A DNA stretch of 64,000 nucleotides from JACOMS01 sp051252005. Lineage in GTDB: Bacteria; Pseudomonadota; Alphaproteobacteria; Caulobacterales; Maricaulaceae. The stretch lies in NCBI GenBank assembly GCA_051252005.1, contig JBPOEZ010000004.1:1-64000 (forward strand), in the 5' to 3' direction. The translations under genes were made by a program, and so were the position numbers. Shown piece by piece: positions 36,747 through 45,962 of this stretch. The notes under the pieces are model-generated. The model was not told the origin of the DNA and did no database searches. It saw only the letters and a program-made list of their open reading frames with translations. Each line of letters begins with the position of its first letter. The first letter of the stretch is position 1.

Positions 36747-37169
36747 ATGTCAACTGTATTGCTCCTTATCCTGCTGTTTGTCAGCATCATTATGACCGGC
36801 CTTATCCTGATCCAACAATCAGAAGGCGGCGCGCTTGGTATTGGCGGCGGAGGCGGTGGCGGCGGAGGCGGCTTCATGAGCGGACGTTCTGCAGCGAACT
36901 CTGTTTCGCGGATGACAGGCATTTTGGGCTGCGTCTTTCTTGTTTGCTGCTTGTTGCTCTCGATTGTTTTCAACAAGGAAAATCAACAAACCTCTATTTT
37001 AGATGAGGCAAATGTCGAAGCCCCCTTGACGACAGTCACCGAGTCGGTGGAAGACACACTCCCGTTAGCTGACGAAAATGATGCGGCGACGGAAGCAAGG
37101 ACTACGGCAGATACAGAGACGCCGAAGCCCGACGAAACCGCCACTGAAGAAACGCCAGAGAGCCCTTAA
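36747..37169 (+). CDS. secG: Preprotein translocase subunit SecG
   Basis: A small inner membrane partner of SecYE. It has 140 residues: membrane segment at about 3-22, a glycine run (ten Gly near 34-43) and the motif FMSGRSAANSVSRMTG, a second segment at about 56-75, then an acidic Thr/Glu/Pro-rich cytoplasmic tail that is longer than in enterobacteria, as usual in this class. Confidence 0.9.
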   Translation: MSTVLLLILLFVSIIMTGLILIQQSEGGALGIGGGGGGGGGGFMSGRSAANSVSRMTGILGCVFLVCCLLLSIVFNKENQQTSILDEANVEAPLTTVTESVEDTLPLADENDAATEARTTADTETPKPDETATEETPESP

Positions 37170-37223
37170 AAGCCTGAATACGAATAAGCGTATCCCGGCG
37201 GCAGGGTAATATTGAGGCGCAGT

Positions 37224-38858
37224 ATGCCGCGTTATATTTTTATCACCGGAGGCGTTGTATCCTCTCTCGGCAAAGGCCTAGCATCGGCGGCCTTGGGCGC
37301 TTTGCTACAAGCACGCGGCTACAAAGTCCGGCTTCGTAAACTTGATCCCTATTTGAATGTCGATCCCGGTACGATGTCGCCCTATCAGCACGGCGAAGTT
37401 TATGTCACAGATGACGGCGCGGAAACTGACCTTGATCTCGGCCACTATGAGCGCTTTACGGGCGTATCCGCTGCACAAAGCGATAACATCACCACAGGCC
37501 GTATATACTCTAACATTATCGAAAAAGAACGCCGGGGCGATTACCTAGGCGCGACCGTGCAAGTTATTCCGCATGTTACGAACGAGATTAAGAACTTTGT
37601 CTTGTCTGACGCGGGTGACGATGTAGATTTTGTTCTTTGCGAAGTTGGCGGAACAGTCGGCGATATTGAAGGTCTGCCTTTCTTTGAAGCGCTACGTCAG
37701 CTCAAGCAAGAACTCCCGATTTCTCAAGTGCTCTTCATTCATGTGACCTTGCTCCCGTTCATTAATGCGGCTGGCGAAATGAAGACCAAGCCGACACAGC
37801 ACAGTGTAAAAGAGCTGCGCTCTATCGGTATTCAGCCGGACATTCTTCTTTGCCGCGCCGATAGGTCTATTTCAGACTCAGACCGCCGTAAGATCGGGCG
37901 TTTTTGTAATGTGCGTGAGGAGTCGGTCATACAAGGGCTAGACGCGCGTTCGATTTATGACGTGCCGCTAGCATACCACGCAGAAGGCCTTGATCGTCAG
38001 GTACTCGCGCATTTTGGTATTGATAATCCGCCCTCTGCCGATCTGTCCAAGTGGATGGAAATTTCAGATACGCTGCAAAATCCAGACGGCAAAGTCCGTA
38101 TCGCGGTTATCGGAAAATATACGGTTCTGCCTGACGCCTACAAATCCATTATGGAAGCGCTTGTCCACGGCGGGATCGCCAATAAGGTTAAAGTCAAAAT
38201 CAAATGGATCGAAGCCGAAGAATTTGAAAAAGCCGAGGACATCACGCCGCTACTGCGAAACGTAAATGGTATTCTTGTTCCGGGCGGATTTGGCGAACGA
38301 GGCGCAGAAGGAAAAATCCGGGCAGCTACATTTGCGCGCGAACGTAAAATTCCGTATTTTGGCATTTGCTTTGGTATGCAGCTTGCGGTCATCGAGGCCG
38401 CTCGAAATATGGCAGGACTTCCTTACGCAACATCATCGGAATTCGGCGAAACCTCAGAACCGCTTGTCGGTCTTATGACGGAGTGGACGGACGGCAATAA
38501 GCGTATAGAGCGTACGGCGGATACGGATCTCGGCGGCACTATGCGCCTTGGAGCCTATCCGGCTGTTTTGAAAGAGGGCAGTTTGGTCGCCCAGCAGTAC
38601 GGCACCACTGAAATCGAAGAGCGCCACCGTCATCGCTATGAAGTGAATATCGAATATAAAGACCGCCTCGAAGCGGCTGGTCTTGTGTTCTCTGGCATGT
38701 CGCCAGACGGAATTTTACCAGAAATCGTAGAAAACCCAGATCACCCTTGGTTCATCGGCGTGCAATATCACCCTGAACTTAAATCAAGGCCCTTTAGCCC
38801 TCATCCGCTATTTGCCGGATTTATTAAAGCGGCTGTGACGCAAAGCCGTTTGGTTTAA
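37224..38858 (+). CDS. pyrG: CTP synthase
   Basis: Aminates UTP to CTP using glutamine. It has 544 residues. The N-terminal synthase domain opens with YIFITGGVVSSLGKG; LDPYLNVDPGTMSPYQHGEVYV follows. The C-terminal glutaminase domain has the nucleophile in FGICFGMQ and the His/Glu pair in QYHPELKSRP. The ATG at 37224 is chosen over a TTG four codons upstream. Unlike many relatives, kdsA and eno do not follow. Confidence 0.96.
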   Translation: MPRYIFITGGVVSSLGKGLASAALGALLQARGYKVRLRKLDPYLNVDPGTMSPYQHGEVYVTDDGAETDLDLGHYERFTGVSAAQSDNITTGRIYSNIIEKERRGDYLGATVQVIPHVTNEIKNFVLSDAGDDVDFVLCEVGGTVGDIEGLPFFEALRQLKQELPISQVLFIHVTLLPFINAAGEMKTKPTQHSVKELRSIGIQPDILLCRADRSISDSDRRKIGRFCNVREESVIQGLDARSIYDVPLAYHAEGLDRQVLAHFGIDNPPSADLSKWMEISDTLQNPDGKVRIAVIGKYTVLPDAYKSIMEALVHGGIANKVKVKIKWIEAEEFEKAEDITPLLRNVNGILVPGGFGERGAEGKIRAATFARERKIPYFGICFGMQLAVIEAARNMAGLPYATSSEFGETSEPLVGLMTEWTDGNKRIERTADTDLGGTMRLGAYPAVLKEGSLVAQQYGTTEIEERHRHRYEVNIEYKDRLEAAGLVFSGMSPDGILPEIVENPDHPWFIGVQYHPELKSRPFSPHPLFAGFIKAAVTQSRLV

Positions 38859-38864
38859 CGGGTC

Positions 38865-39740
38865 GTGCGGCCGCTCCATTTCACGATTTTGATGGCCTGC
38901 TGTTTTGCATGGGCCGGAAATTTTGTGTTGAGCGCGTGGGTTCTGGGGACAAACCCTGTCCCGCCTTTTATGCTGGCGACAGTAAGAGCCTCTATCGTGC
39001 TTGTGGTTATGGGCGTGTTTTTATTCCGTCCGCTTCCTCAAAACTTCTGGCACCTCTTGTTGGTCTGCGCTTGCGTTGGGCCAATTCATTTGGGGTTTTT
39101 ATATTCGGGCCTGCAAACTGCAAGTGCTTCCAGCAGCTCTATCGTATCTCAAATCCTTATTCCCTTTGCGACGATTTTGTCAGTCATTTTTTTGAAAGAG
39201 AAGATCGGATGGATAAGGGGGCTTGGGATTGCAGGTGCTTTTGCGGGAACGATTGTGATGATCTATGAGCCTGGTGCGCTCGCTCTTGATATCGGCCTTG
39301 TTTATATTGTGGGCGCTTATTTCTCGCTCGCGTGCGGATCTATCCTTATGAAAACCGTTGGCGACATAGACTGGCGGCAATATGTAGCTTGGACATCCGT
39401 GTTGATCTTTATTTTCATGGGTAGTGCGAGTTTTCTATTTGAAAGTGATCATGTAGAAATTATAAAAACCTCATTTATTCCGTTGCTCATCACGGCTGGG
39501 TATGCGGCGATTGCGGTCTCAATCGCTGCTCACGGACAATACTTCAACCTCATAAAGCTCTATGATGTATCACACATCGTGCCCCTAACATTGATGACTC
39601 CGCTTCTCGCGACTATTATGGGCGTGTGGTTTTTAGGTGAAGCCTTTACGCAGTCCATGATTATTGGGGCGGTGCTTATCATGCCTTGCGTCTATATTAT
39701 TGCTAAGCGACAGAGCATTGCCGTTGTGTATGACGACTAA
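38865..39740 (+). CDS. EamA/DMT family permease
   Basis: A 291-residue inner membrane protein with about ten hydrophobic segments in two EamA repeats (about 8-135 and 146-285). Substrate unknown; the family exports or imports amino acids and metabolites. GTG start six bases after pyrG, so it is probably cotranscribed with it. The conserved PFxLATVRAS-like first repeat and PLLATIMGVWFLGE at the end of the second repeat support the family. Confidence 0.82.
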   Translation: MRPLHFTILMACCFAWAGNFVLSAWVLGTNPVPPFMLATVRASIVLVVMGVFLFRPLPQNFWHLLLVCACVGPIHLGFLYSGLQTASASSSSIVSQILIPFATILSVIFLKEKIGWIRGLGIAGAFAGTIVMIYEPGALALDIGLVYIVGAYFSLACGSILMKTVGDIDWRQYVAWTSVLIFIFMGSASFLFESDHVEIIKTSFIPLLITAGYAAIAVSIAAHGQYFNLIKLYDVSHIVPLTLMTPLLATIMGVWFLGEAFTQSMIIGAVLIMPCVYIIAKRQSIAVVYDD

Positions 39741-39753
39741 AGCTGGAAACTTC

Positions 39754-40185
39754 ATGGTGAAAGCGCAGAATAAAACGATCAAAAATGACGCCTCTGTTGA
39801 GGGCTATCTTAGCGCTATTACACCTGAGCAGAGACAAGAGGACTGTCGAAAAGTTTTAGCTATGATGCGCGCTATTAGCGGGTGGGAGCCCAAAATGTGG
39901 GGCGCCTCGATCGTTGGTTTTGGCGAATATCACTATAAATATGATAGTGGCCGCGAAGGTGACGCCTTACGGATCGGATTTTCTTCTCGCGCTCAAAACA
40001 TCTCGATTTATATTATGCCAGGGTATAATGATTTTGACGATGAACTCGCGCGTCTTGGAAAGCATAAAATAGGGAAATCTTGCCTCTATATTAAACGGCT
40101 TTCGGATGTGGACGAAACGGTTCTCGCGGAAATGCTAGAAAAGGGCTTGAAAATCATGGCGGAGAAATATCCTCTTGAAAATTGA
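39754..40185 (+). CDS. DUF1801 domain protein
   Basis: A 143-residue soluble protein. The DUF1801 pattern is clear: EGYLSAITPEQRQEDCRKVLAMM, then PKMWGASIVGFGEYHYKY, and a C-terminal GKHKIGKSCLYIKRLSDVD. Function is not established for the family. The ATG at 39754 has GGAA seven bases ahead; an ATG at 39730, overlapping the DMT permease, is an alternative. It overlaps the amidase gene by 11 bases. Confidence 0.8.
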   Translation: MVKAQNKTIKNDASVEGYLSAITPEQRQEDCRKVLAMMRAISGWEPKMWGASIVGFGEYHYKYDSGREGDALRIGFSSRAQNISIYIMPGYNDFDDELARLGKHKIGKSCLYIKRLSDVDETVLAEMLEKGLKIMAEKYPLEN

Positions 40186-40891
40186 GCAAACACCTAGTCC
40201 GAATTTTGACGACCGCACATTGCCGGTATCGCTTTTGATCCTGCACTATACGGGTATGGAGAGCGGAAGCGCAGCGCTTGAACGGATGTGCGACCCCGAG
40301 GCGAAAGTCTGCGCTCATTATATGGTCGAAGAAGACGGCCGGATTTTTCAGCTTGCTGATGAGGCTAAGCGTGCATGGCATGCGGGAGTTTCGCATTGGG
40401 CAGGAGAGACGAATATCAACTCCGCGTCTGTTGGCATAGAGATCGTCAATGGCGGTCATGATTACGGCTTGCCGGATTTCCCTGATGTTCAAATCAACGC
40501 CGTGATCGCTTTGTCTAAAGCTATTATGACCCGCCATAATATCCCATCGAAAAATGTTTTAGGTCATAGCGATATTGCGCCTGGCCGAAAGCAAGATCCA
40601 GGTGAAAAATTTCCGTGGCAAGGGCTGGCAGCGGCTGGGATCGGTCCATGGCCAGACACAATAGACGATGATCGCCGTATGCTTTTAGAGGCCGGAAGCC
40701 GAGATCGAGGCGTGGCTATCGTGCAAAGCGGACTAGCTCATATTGGTTACGGCGCGAGTGTGACGGGAGTTCTGGATGATGATACGCAAGACATATTAAA
40801 GGCCTTTCAGCGCCGTTTCCGGCCAGACAACATCGACGGGCAAGTCGACATGCAAACTATGAGCCTTATCAAATGGCGCGCCGAGCTATAA
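40175..40891 (+). CDS. N-acetylmuramoyl-L-alanine amidase (AmpD/AmiD type) with peptidoglycan-binding domain
   Basis: Cleaves the MurNAc-L-Ala bond. It has 238 residues. The Amidase_2 domain covers about 15-165, with zinc-site residues in ILHYTG and in LGHSDIAPGRKQDPGE; a PG_binding_1 domain lies at about 180-236. No signal peptide is seen, which favours a cytoplasmic recycling role like AmpD, matching nagZ 4 kb away. The start is a TTG with GGAG ahead. If the true start lies elsewhere a signal could have been missed, but no upstream in-frame room exists without deeper overlap. Confidence 0.85.
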   Translation: MKIEQTPSPNFDDRTLPVSLLILHYTGMESGSAALERMCDPEAKVCAHYMVEEDGRIFQLADEAKRAWHAGVSHWAGETNINSASVGIEIVNGGHDYGLPDFPDVQINAVIALSKAIMTRHNIPSKNVLGHSDIAPGRKQDPGEKFPWQGLAAAGIGPWPDTIDDDRRMLLEAGSRDRGVAIVQSGLAHIGYGASVTGVLDDDTQDILKAFQRRFRPDNIDGQVDMQTMSLIKWRAEL

Positions 40892-40987
40892 AATCTGAAG
40901 TTTGTTTTTGGGGGAGGTTCCCCGCCCTAAACTTTTACCCACATGCTAAAAGAATAGAGCAGAGATGTCCCACATGCGTTCGTGAAG

Positions 40988-41026
40988 AACACTGTCTTGT
41001 AAGCTAAACAAGGTAAATAAAGTGTT
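40988..41026. repeat. Nested inverted repeat between the amidase gene and parE
   Basis: AACACT (40988-40993) pairs with AGTGTT (41021-41026), and inside it CTTGT (40996-41000) pairs with ACAAG (41008-41012). It lies in the 197-bp convergent gap and could end transcription from either side, though no T run is adjacent. Nothing else was seen in this gap. Confidence 0.3.
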
Positions 41027-41088
41027 TCTATTTCGGCAAAATGATTGTTTTACACGGAATTGCCGAGGGCTTGAAAACCTGCAAGAGG

Positions 41089-43089
41089 CTAAACGTCAAT
41101 ATCCTCGACGAATTGGGCGTGATCTTGAATGAATTGGTAGCGTAGATCCGCGCGTTTACCCATGAGAGTTTCGACGAGGGCTTCTGTGCTAGGCATGTTC
41201 TCATTATCAAATGTTATACGGGCAAGGGTTCTCGTCGCGGGGTTCATCGTCGTGTCTTTGAGCTGCGCTGGCATCATTTCGCCGAGGCCTTTAAAGCGGC
41301 CAATATCGATTTTCCCGCGTCCTGTGAACTCTGTCTTGAGTAGTTCTTCCTTGTGGGCATCATCCGTAGCGTATGCGGTCTTCGTACCTTGCGAGATTTT
41401 ATAAAGCGGCGGCATAGCCATATAGAGGCGGCCTTGATGGATGAGGCCCGGCATGAAGCGATAGAAAAATGTGATGAGGAGCGCTGCAATGTGCGCCCCG
41501 TCGACATCCGCATCGGTCATTATGATGACGCGTTCATAGCGCAGATCATCCGCGTCAAATTTGCGTCCAATGCCGACACCTAGTGCTGTCGAAAGGTCAT
41601 TTATTTCAGCGTTGCGGGAGATTTTATCGGTGCCTGCGCTTTCAACGTTCAGGATTTTACCGCGCAGGGGCAGGATAGCCTGAGTTTTTCGGTTGCGGGC
41701 CTGTTTGGCTGAGCCGCCCGCACTGTCGCCCTCTACGATGAAAAGTTCTGTGTCTGCGGAGTCTTTCTTCGAGCAATCGGCGAGTTTGCCGGGAAGCCGA
41801 AGGCGCTTTGTCGCTGACTTGCGGTTGACGTCGCGCTGCTTACGGCGGCGGACGCGTTCATTGGCTTTTTCAATCACCCATTCAAGCAGCTTGGTTGCAT
41901 CTTTGGGGGAGGAGGCGAGCCAGTGGTCAAAGGGATCACGGACAGCCGTCTCGACAATTTTGGCCGCTTCGGTACTGGAGAGGCGGTCTTTGGTCTGGCC
42001 CACGAAGTCTGGATCGCTGATGAAGACTGACACAAGCGCGCCGATGCCGTTCATGACATCGTCAGGTGTGGCGTGAGCGAACTTCTTGCCCATACCAGAA
42101 ATATCTGCATAGGCGCGGAGGCCTTTTGTGATCGCCGCGCGAAGGCCTTGTTCATGCGTGCCGCCGCCAAGGGTTGGGACCGTATTACAGTAAGAGCGGA
42201 GGAAACTATCGGCTTCGCCGAATCCTTCAGGTGACCAACTCACCGCCCATTCAACGCGGCCATGTCCGCTTTCTTTGGCCGTGCGGCCAGCGAAAACGTC
42301 AGGCGTGACGGTGACTTTGGAACCCATAGTTTCTTTGAGAAAGTCCGCGAGGCCTCCTGGGAAGTGAAAGACGGCTTCGTTAGGAACGCTGTCGAGTTCC
42401 TGCACAAGCTCTGGATCACATTTCCAGCGAATTTCCACGCCGGGCTGAAGATAGGCTTTGGCTCGCGTCATGCGGAAGAGCTTGCCTGGTTTGAAGTGCG
42501 CTTTAGGGCCAAAGATTTCTGGGTCAGGGTGAAAACGTACTTTTGTCCCGCGCCGATTATTGATCGCCCCAAGATTTTCGATTTTCCCGAGAGGTTTTCC
42601 CTGCGAGAACTTCATGCGGTGGAGGACTTTGTTGCGGGCCACTTCGACTTCGAGCATGTCGGATAGGGCATTGACGACAGAGACGCCGACGCCGTGCAGT
42701 CCGCCAGATGTTTCGTAAGCCTTGCCTTTAAACTTACCGCCAGAGTGAAGTTCGGTCAGGATGACTTCGAGGGCTGATTTATTAGGAAACTTTGGGTGCG
42801 GGTCAACGGGGATGCCGCGCCCATTATCTGTCACAGACAAAAAACCATCAGATGTTAGCTCAACCTCGATACGCGAGGCGTGCCCTGCGACGGCTTCGTC
42901 CATGGAGTTATCAATGACTTCAGCGAAAAGGTGATGCAGCGCTCGGTCATCCGTGCCGCCAATATACATGCCGGGACGCATACGAACGGCTTCGAGGCCT
43001 TCAAGAACCTCAATATCCTTGGCCGAGTAAGCAGCGGAGGCCGCCGCTTTGTTGTCTTCAAATAAGTCTTTTTTCTTTGATGCGGCCAT
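41089..43089 (-). CDS. parE: DNA topoisomerase IV subunit B
   Basis: ATPase subunit of the decatenase that separates sister chromosomes. It has 666 residues from the ATG at 43089 (a TTG at 43125 is possible). The GHKL ATPase domain has EVIDNSMDEA and GRGIPVDPHP, GGLHGVGVSVVNALS, and the TOPRIM domain has VEGDSAGGSAKQARNR and MTDADVDGAHI. The sequence and the absence of the gyrB-specific insertion favour ParE over GyrB. Its upstream gap carries GANTC and CtrA sites shared with the ftsN-like gene. Confidence 0.9.
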   Translation of the reverse strand: MAASKKKDLFEDNKAAASAAYSAKDIEVLEGLEAVRMRPGMYIGGTDDRALHHLFAEVIDNSMDEAVAGHASRIEVELTSDGFLSVTDNGRGIPVDPHPKFPNKSALEVILTELHSGGKFKGKAYETSGGLHGVGVSVVNALSDMLEVEVARNKVLHRMKFSQGKPLGKIENLGAINNRRGTKVRFHPDPEIFGPKAHFKPGKLFRMTRAKAYLQPGVEIRWKCDPELVQELDSVPNEAVFHFPGGLADFLKETMGSKVTVTPDVFAGRTAKESGHGRVEWAVSWSPEGFGEADSFLRSYCNTVPTLGGGTHEQGLRAAITKGLRAYADISGMGKKFAHATPDDVMNGIGALVSVFISDPDFVGQTKDRLSSTEAAKIVETAVRDPFDHWLASSPKDATKLLEWVIEKANERVRRRKQRDVNRKSATKRLRLPGKLADCSKKDSADTELFIVEGDSAGGSAKQARNRKTQAILPLRGKILNVESAGTDKISRNAEINDLSTALGVGIGRKFDADDLRYERVIIMTDADVDGAHIAALLITFFYRFMPGLIHQGRLYMAMPPLYKISQGTKTAYATDDAHKEELLKTEFTGRGKIDIGRFKGLGEMMPAQLKDTTMNPATRTLARITFDNENMPSTEALVETLMGKRADLRYQFIQDHAQFVEDIDV

Positions 43090-43137
43090 GAGGTGTGCAG
43101 GTCGCCTTTCATTGTTACTTGGCAAGATCGTCTGGGA

Positions 43138-43142
43138 GAATC
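43138..43142. promoter_or_regulatory. GANTC site upstream of parE
   Basis: GAATC, a potential CcrM methylation site, 49 bp upstream of the parE ATG. A second GAATC lies at 43299-43303 on the other side of the CtrA box. Confidence 0.4.
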
Positions 43143-43222
43143 ACATATTACTATGTGCGGATATTATATGCGGTGCAAGAGCAAGCCTTAGCATAGGAAA
43201 ACAGAGTGTGGATGGTTTTTAC

Positions 43223-43237
43223 TTAACGCTTTATTAA
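43223..43237. promoter_or_regulatory. Perfect CtrA box between parE and the ftsN-like gene
   Basis: TTAA (43223-43226), seven bases, TTAA (43234-43237). It lies in the 236-bp divergent gap, flanked by two GANTC sites, and could act on either gene. Confidence 0.65.
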
Positions 43238-43261
43238 GGGCTTTCTGGCGATTTTATTTAT

Positions 43262-43281
43262 GCCCAAATTTGTGGGCTTTT
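43262..43281 (+). terminator. Weak terminator or attenuator before the ftsN-like gene
   Basis: GCCCA (43262-43266) pairs with TGGGC (43273-43277) around six bases, followed by TTTT. It points along the plus strand, before the gene rather than after one, so it may be an attenuator or end a short transcript. Confidence 0.3.
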
Positions 43282-43298
43282 CTGCTAGGTTGAGAGGC

Positions 43299-43303
43299 GA
43301 ATC
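43299..43303. promoter_or_regulatory. GANTC site upstream of the ftsN-like gene
   Basis: GAATC, 34 bp before the chosen start. With the CtrA box and the site at 43138 it makes a typical cell-cycle control region. Confidence 0.4.
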
Positions 43304-43337
43304 GCGTGTGTTTATGTGATTTGTAATGGAAATCATG

Positions 43338-44063
43338 ATGACACAAGGTTCAGACGATAACTTTCGAGCGGATTCCTACGCGGATGATGATCTCGTCCCG
43401 TTCGATGTACGGGACTATTCTGGACGCCGTGCAATGTGGCTTTTTATACTCAGCGTCGTCATATTTTTAATCGCCGCTATCGTTATTTTTAAAGTCTACC
43501 AAGCGGGGGTTCGTGACCGCAATGCTCCGCCGCGTATTGAAGCGGACAATTCGCCTTACAAAGTTATGCCTGAAGATCCGGGCGGCGAGATCACGCCCAA
43601 TCAAGACAAAACCGTTTACGATGTTATGAACGGCACGGCGAAACCAGAAGAAATTGTGACGGCCCCCGGAGCGGAAACGCCGATTGACCTTCCGCGGCAG
43701 GCCACCATTATTGTTGAGCCGCCATCTAGTAGTCCGCCTGTCGCCACAAGCCCGACACCTCAAACGGCTCCTGCGGCGACAACGCCTAGTCCTTCTGGCG
43801 TTAAAAAAGGCAGTGATTATGTGGTTCAAGTGTCGTCTTTGAGAAACAGAGATGACGCCACAAAATTATGGGCCAGTTTGCAAACTAAATTCAGAAGCGA
43901 GCTGCCCGCAGGGAGCTACGCCGATATTCGCCGCGTAGATCTCAAGGAAAAGGGTGTTTACTATCGACTTCGTGTGGCCGGGCTTGATGACAAGGCCGCT
44001 GCTGATCGACTCTGTAAGCGTTTTGACGCGCAAAAGCAGGCTTGCTACGTGACAAAAAAATGA
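43338..44063 (+). CDS. FtsN-like SPOR-domain division protein
   Basis: A bitopic inner membrane protein of 241 residues: cytoplasmic N terminus rich in Asp, one membrane segment (about 34-56), a periplasmic Pro/Thr/Ala linker (about 70-160), and a C-terminal SPOR domain (about 163-240, opening DYVVQVSSLRNRDDATKLW) that binds denuded septal glycan. Size, layout and the following nagZ-scpA-scpB order match alphaproteobacterial FtsN. The ATG at 43338 has GGAA ahead; an ATG at 43326 is the alternative. It overlaps nagZ by four bases. Confidence 0.8.
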   Translation: MTQGSDDNFRADSYADDDLVPFDVRDYSGRRAMWLFILSVVIFLIAAIVIFKVYQAGVRDRNAPPRIEADNSPYKVMPEDPGGEITPNQDKTVYDVMNGTAKPEEIVTAPGAETPIDLPRQATIIVEPPSSSPPVATSPTPQTAPAATTPSPSGVKKGSDYVVQVSSLRNRDDATKLWASLQTKFRSELPAGSYADIRRVDLKEKGVYYRLRVAGLDDKAAADRLCKRFDAQKQACYVTKK

Positions 44064-45082
44064 GTGAACTCGCCGCTATATTTGGCCTTGCGGGCCCTAA
44101 GCTTTTGGCATCCGAGAAGGCGTTTTTTCGCGACTCTGCGCCGTGGGGGTTCATCCTTTTTGCCCGCAATATCGAAACGCCTGAGCAAGTTCGTCAGTTA
44201 ACGTCCGATATTTTTGATTGTGTTGGGCGGCAATGCCTCATTTTTATCGATCAAGAAGGCGGACGCGTACAGCGCTTACGCCCGCCTCACTGGCCGGATT
44301 ATCCATCTGGAGCTATTTTATCTGAAGGCTACGATCAAGACAAGGCTGCGCGGCGACGCGCGGTTTATCTGCATCACCGCCTCATCGCTGATGATTTGCG
44401 CGCCTTGGGCGTCAACGCGGATTGCGCGCCAGTGCTCGATATTCCGCTACCCAATGCTGACGCGATTATTTCTGACCGCGCTTTTGGAACGGGCGCTGAC
44501 CAGATTATAGATTTGGCTCATGCCGCTACGGCAGGACTTATGAACGGCGGCGTTGCGCCGGTGATTAAGCATATTCCGGGGCATGGCCGCGCTATGGTCG
44601 ATAGCCACCTGGCTTTGCCGCGCGTAGACACGGATATGAAAACACTCGCGGCAACGGATTTCCGTCCGTTTAAAGCGCTTGTGCTGGCCCCTATGGCGAT
44701 GACGGCGCATATCGTTTATGAGGCCGTGGATAAAACGGCGCCTCTAACATTGTCTGGGCATGCGATTGAAACGATTGTCCGCCGCGATATAGGCTATGAT
44801 GGCCTATTGATGAGCGATGACTTGGATATGAAGGCCTTGTCTGGGACTATGCAACAAAAGACGCGGCGCGCTCTCGCCGCAGGATGTGATATTGCGCTGC
44901 ATTGTTCAGGCGACATGAAGGCGATGGTACACGTGGCTAAGGCGGCAAAAAACCTTTCGGGTAAAGCCAAGGAACGGGCTGATATTGCTACGCTTTGTGC
45001 CTCGAAACCAGACGTGTTCGACAGAGCTGCCGCGCAGGAAGAGTTTGCCCGGCTTGTGCCAAGCTTTTCTCAAAACGCGTGA
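44060..45082 (+). CDS. nagZ: Beta-N-acetylhexosaminidase NagZ
   Basis: Cytoplasmic glycoside hydrolase family 3 enzyme that removes GlcNAc from anhydro-muropeptides during wall recycling. It has 340 residues. FIDQEGGRVQRLRPPHW, the substrate-binding and catalytic loop KHIPGHGRAMVDSHLALP, and MSDDLDMKAL with the catalytic Asp are seen. The start overlaps the SPOR gene stop (ATGA). scpA follows after ten bases. Confidence 0.94.
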   Translation: MSELAAIFGLAGPKLLASEKAFFRDSAPWGFILFARNIETPEQVRQLTSDIFDCVGRQCLIFIDQEGGRVQRLRPPHWPDYPSGAILSEGYDQDKAARRRAVYLHHRLIADDLRALGVNADCAPVLDIPLPNADAIISDRAFGTGADQIIDLAHAATAGLMNGGVAPVIKHIPGHGRAMVDSHLALPRVDTDMKTLAATDFRPFKALVLAPMAMTAHIVYEAVDKTAPLTLSGHAIETIVRRDIGYDGLLMSDDLDMKALSGTMQQKTRRALAAGCDIALHCSGDMKAMVHVAKAAKNLSGKAKERADIATLCASKPDVFDRAAAQEEFARLVPSFSQNA

Positions 45083-45092
45083 TTGATCGGTC

Positions 45093-45962
45093 ATGGAAGA
45101 CGACTTTCAGGAAGACTTAAAGTTTGAAGCCGCGGATGACGCCGCAACGGACGGCGCGGGCTTAATCCTGGATATTGACGGGTATGAAGGCCCGCTGCAT
45201 TTGCTCTTAGAGCTTGCGAGACAGCAAAAAGTTGATCTTGCCCGTCTGTCAATTCTTGATCTTGCGGAACAATATTTGGCCTTTATCAAATCCGCGCAGG
45301 ATTTACGCATTGAACTGGCGGCAGATTATTTGGTCATGGCTTCATGGCTTGCCTTCCTTAAATCCCGTTTGATCTTGCCGCGTCCAGAGGACGAAAACGT
45401 ACCGTTGGAAGAAGATGAAATTGCGGCTCATCTCGCCTTTCGTTTGCAGCGCCTAGAAGCTATGCGGAAAGCGGCAGATGGATTGTTTAAGCTGCCGCAA
45501 ACAGGGCAGGTAATCCATGCGCGCGGCGCGCCTGAAGGTTTGCGGTCGCGGACAAGCCCGCTTTGGGAGGCCACGCTTTTTGACGTCTTGCAGGCTTATG
45601 GACAGACTCGCTCACGCTCAGAAATTCGCCAACATAAAGTCGCCAAGCTGTTAGTGATGACCCTCGACGAGGCTCGCGCACGCCTACGCCGCGCTATGCA
45701 AGGATCCGCGCTCAATCCCGATGACTGGATTGCCCTTGAAGGTCTATTGCCCGCTTCAGAAGACTTAGATTTGGACATTCCGAGAGATTCTATTAGGGCT
45801 AGCTCATTGGTCGCTGGCTTAGAACTGGCTAAGGACGGCGATATGGAGCTTCGGCAAACTGGCGTTTTCGCGCCTATTTTTGTTAGAGGCCGCATAAACG
45901 AGAGAAAATCGACAACGGATACGACAGTCCAAGGTTCGCCAGAGAGAGATAAGAATGAGTAA
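45093..45962 (+). CDS. scpA: Segregation and condensation protein A
   Basis: Kleisin subunit of the SMC-ScpAB condensin complex. It has 289 residues. The N-terminal kleisin signature YEGPLHLLLELARQQKVDL is at about 30-48, followed by DLAEQYLAFI and the SMC-binding helices ADYLVMASWLAFLKSRLILP. The C-terminal winged-helix part is less conserved. It overlaps scpB by eight bases. Confidence 0.92.
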   Translation: MEDDFQEDLKFEAADDAATDGAGLILDIDGYEGPLHLLLELARQQKVDLARLSILDLAEQYLAFIKSAQDLRIELAADYLVMASWLAFLKSRLILPRPEDENVPLEEDEIAAHLAFRLQRLEAMRKAADGLFKLPQTGQVIHARGAPEGLRSRTSPLWEATLFDVLQAYGQTRSRSEIRQHKVAKLLVMTLDEARARLRRAMQGSALNPDDWIALEGLLPASEDLDLDIPRDSIRASSLVAGLELAKDGDMELRQTGVFAPIFVRGRINERKSTTDTTVQGSPERDKNE

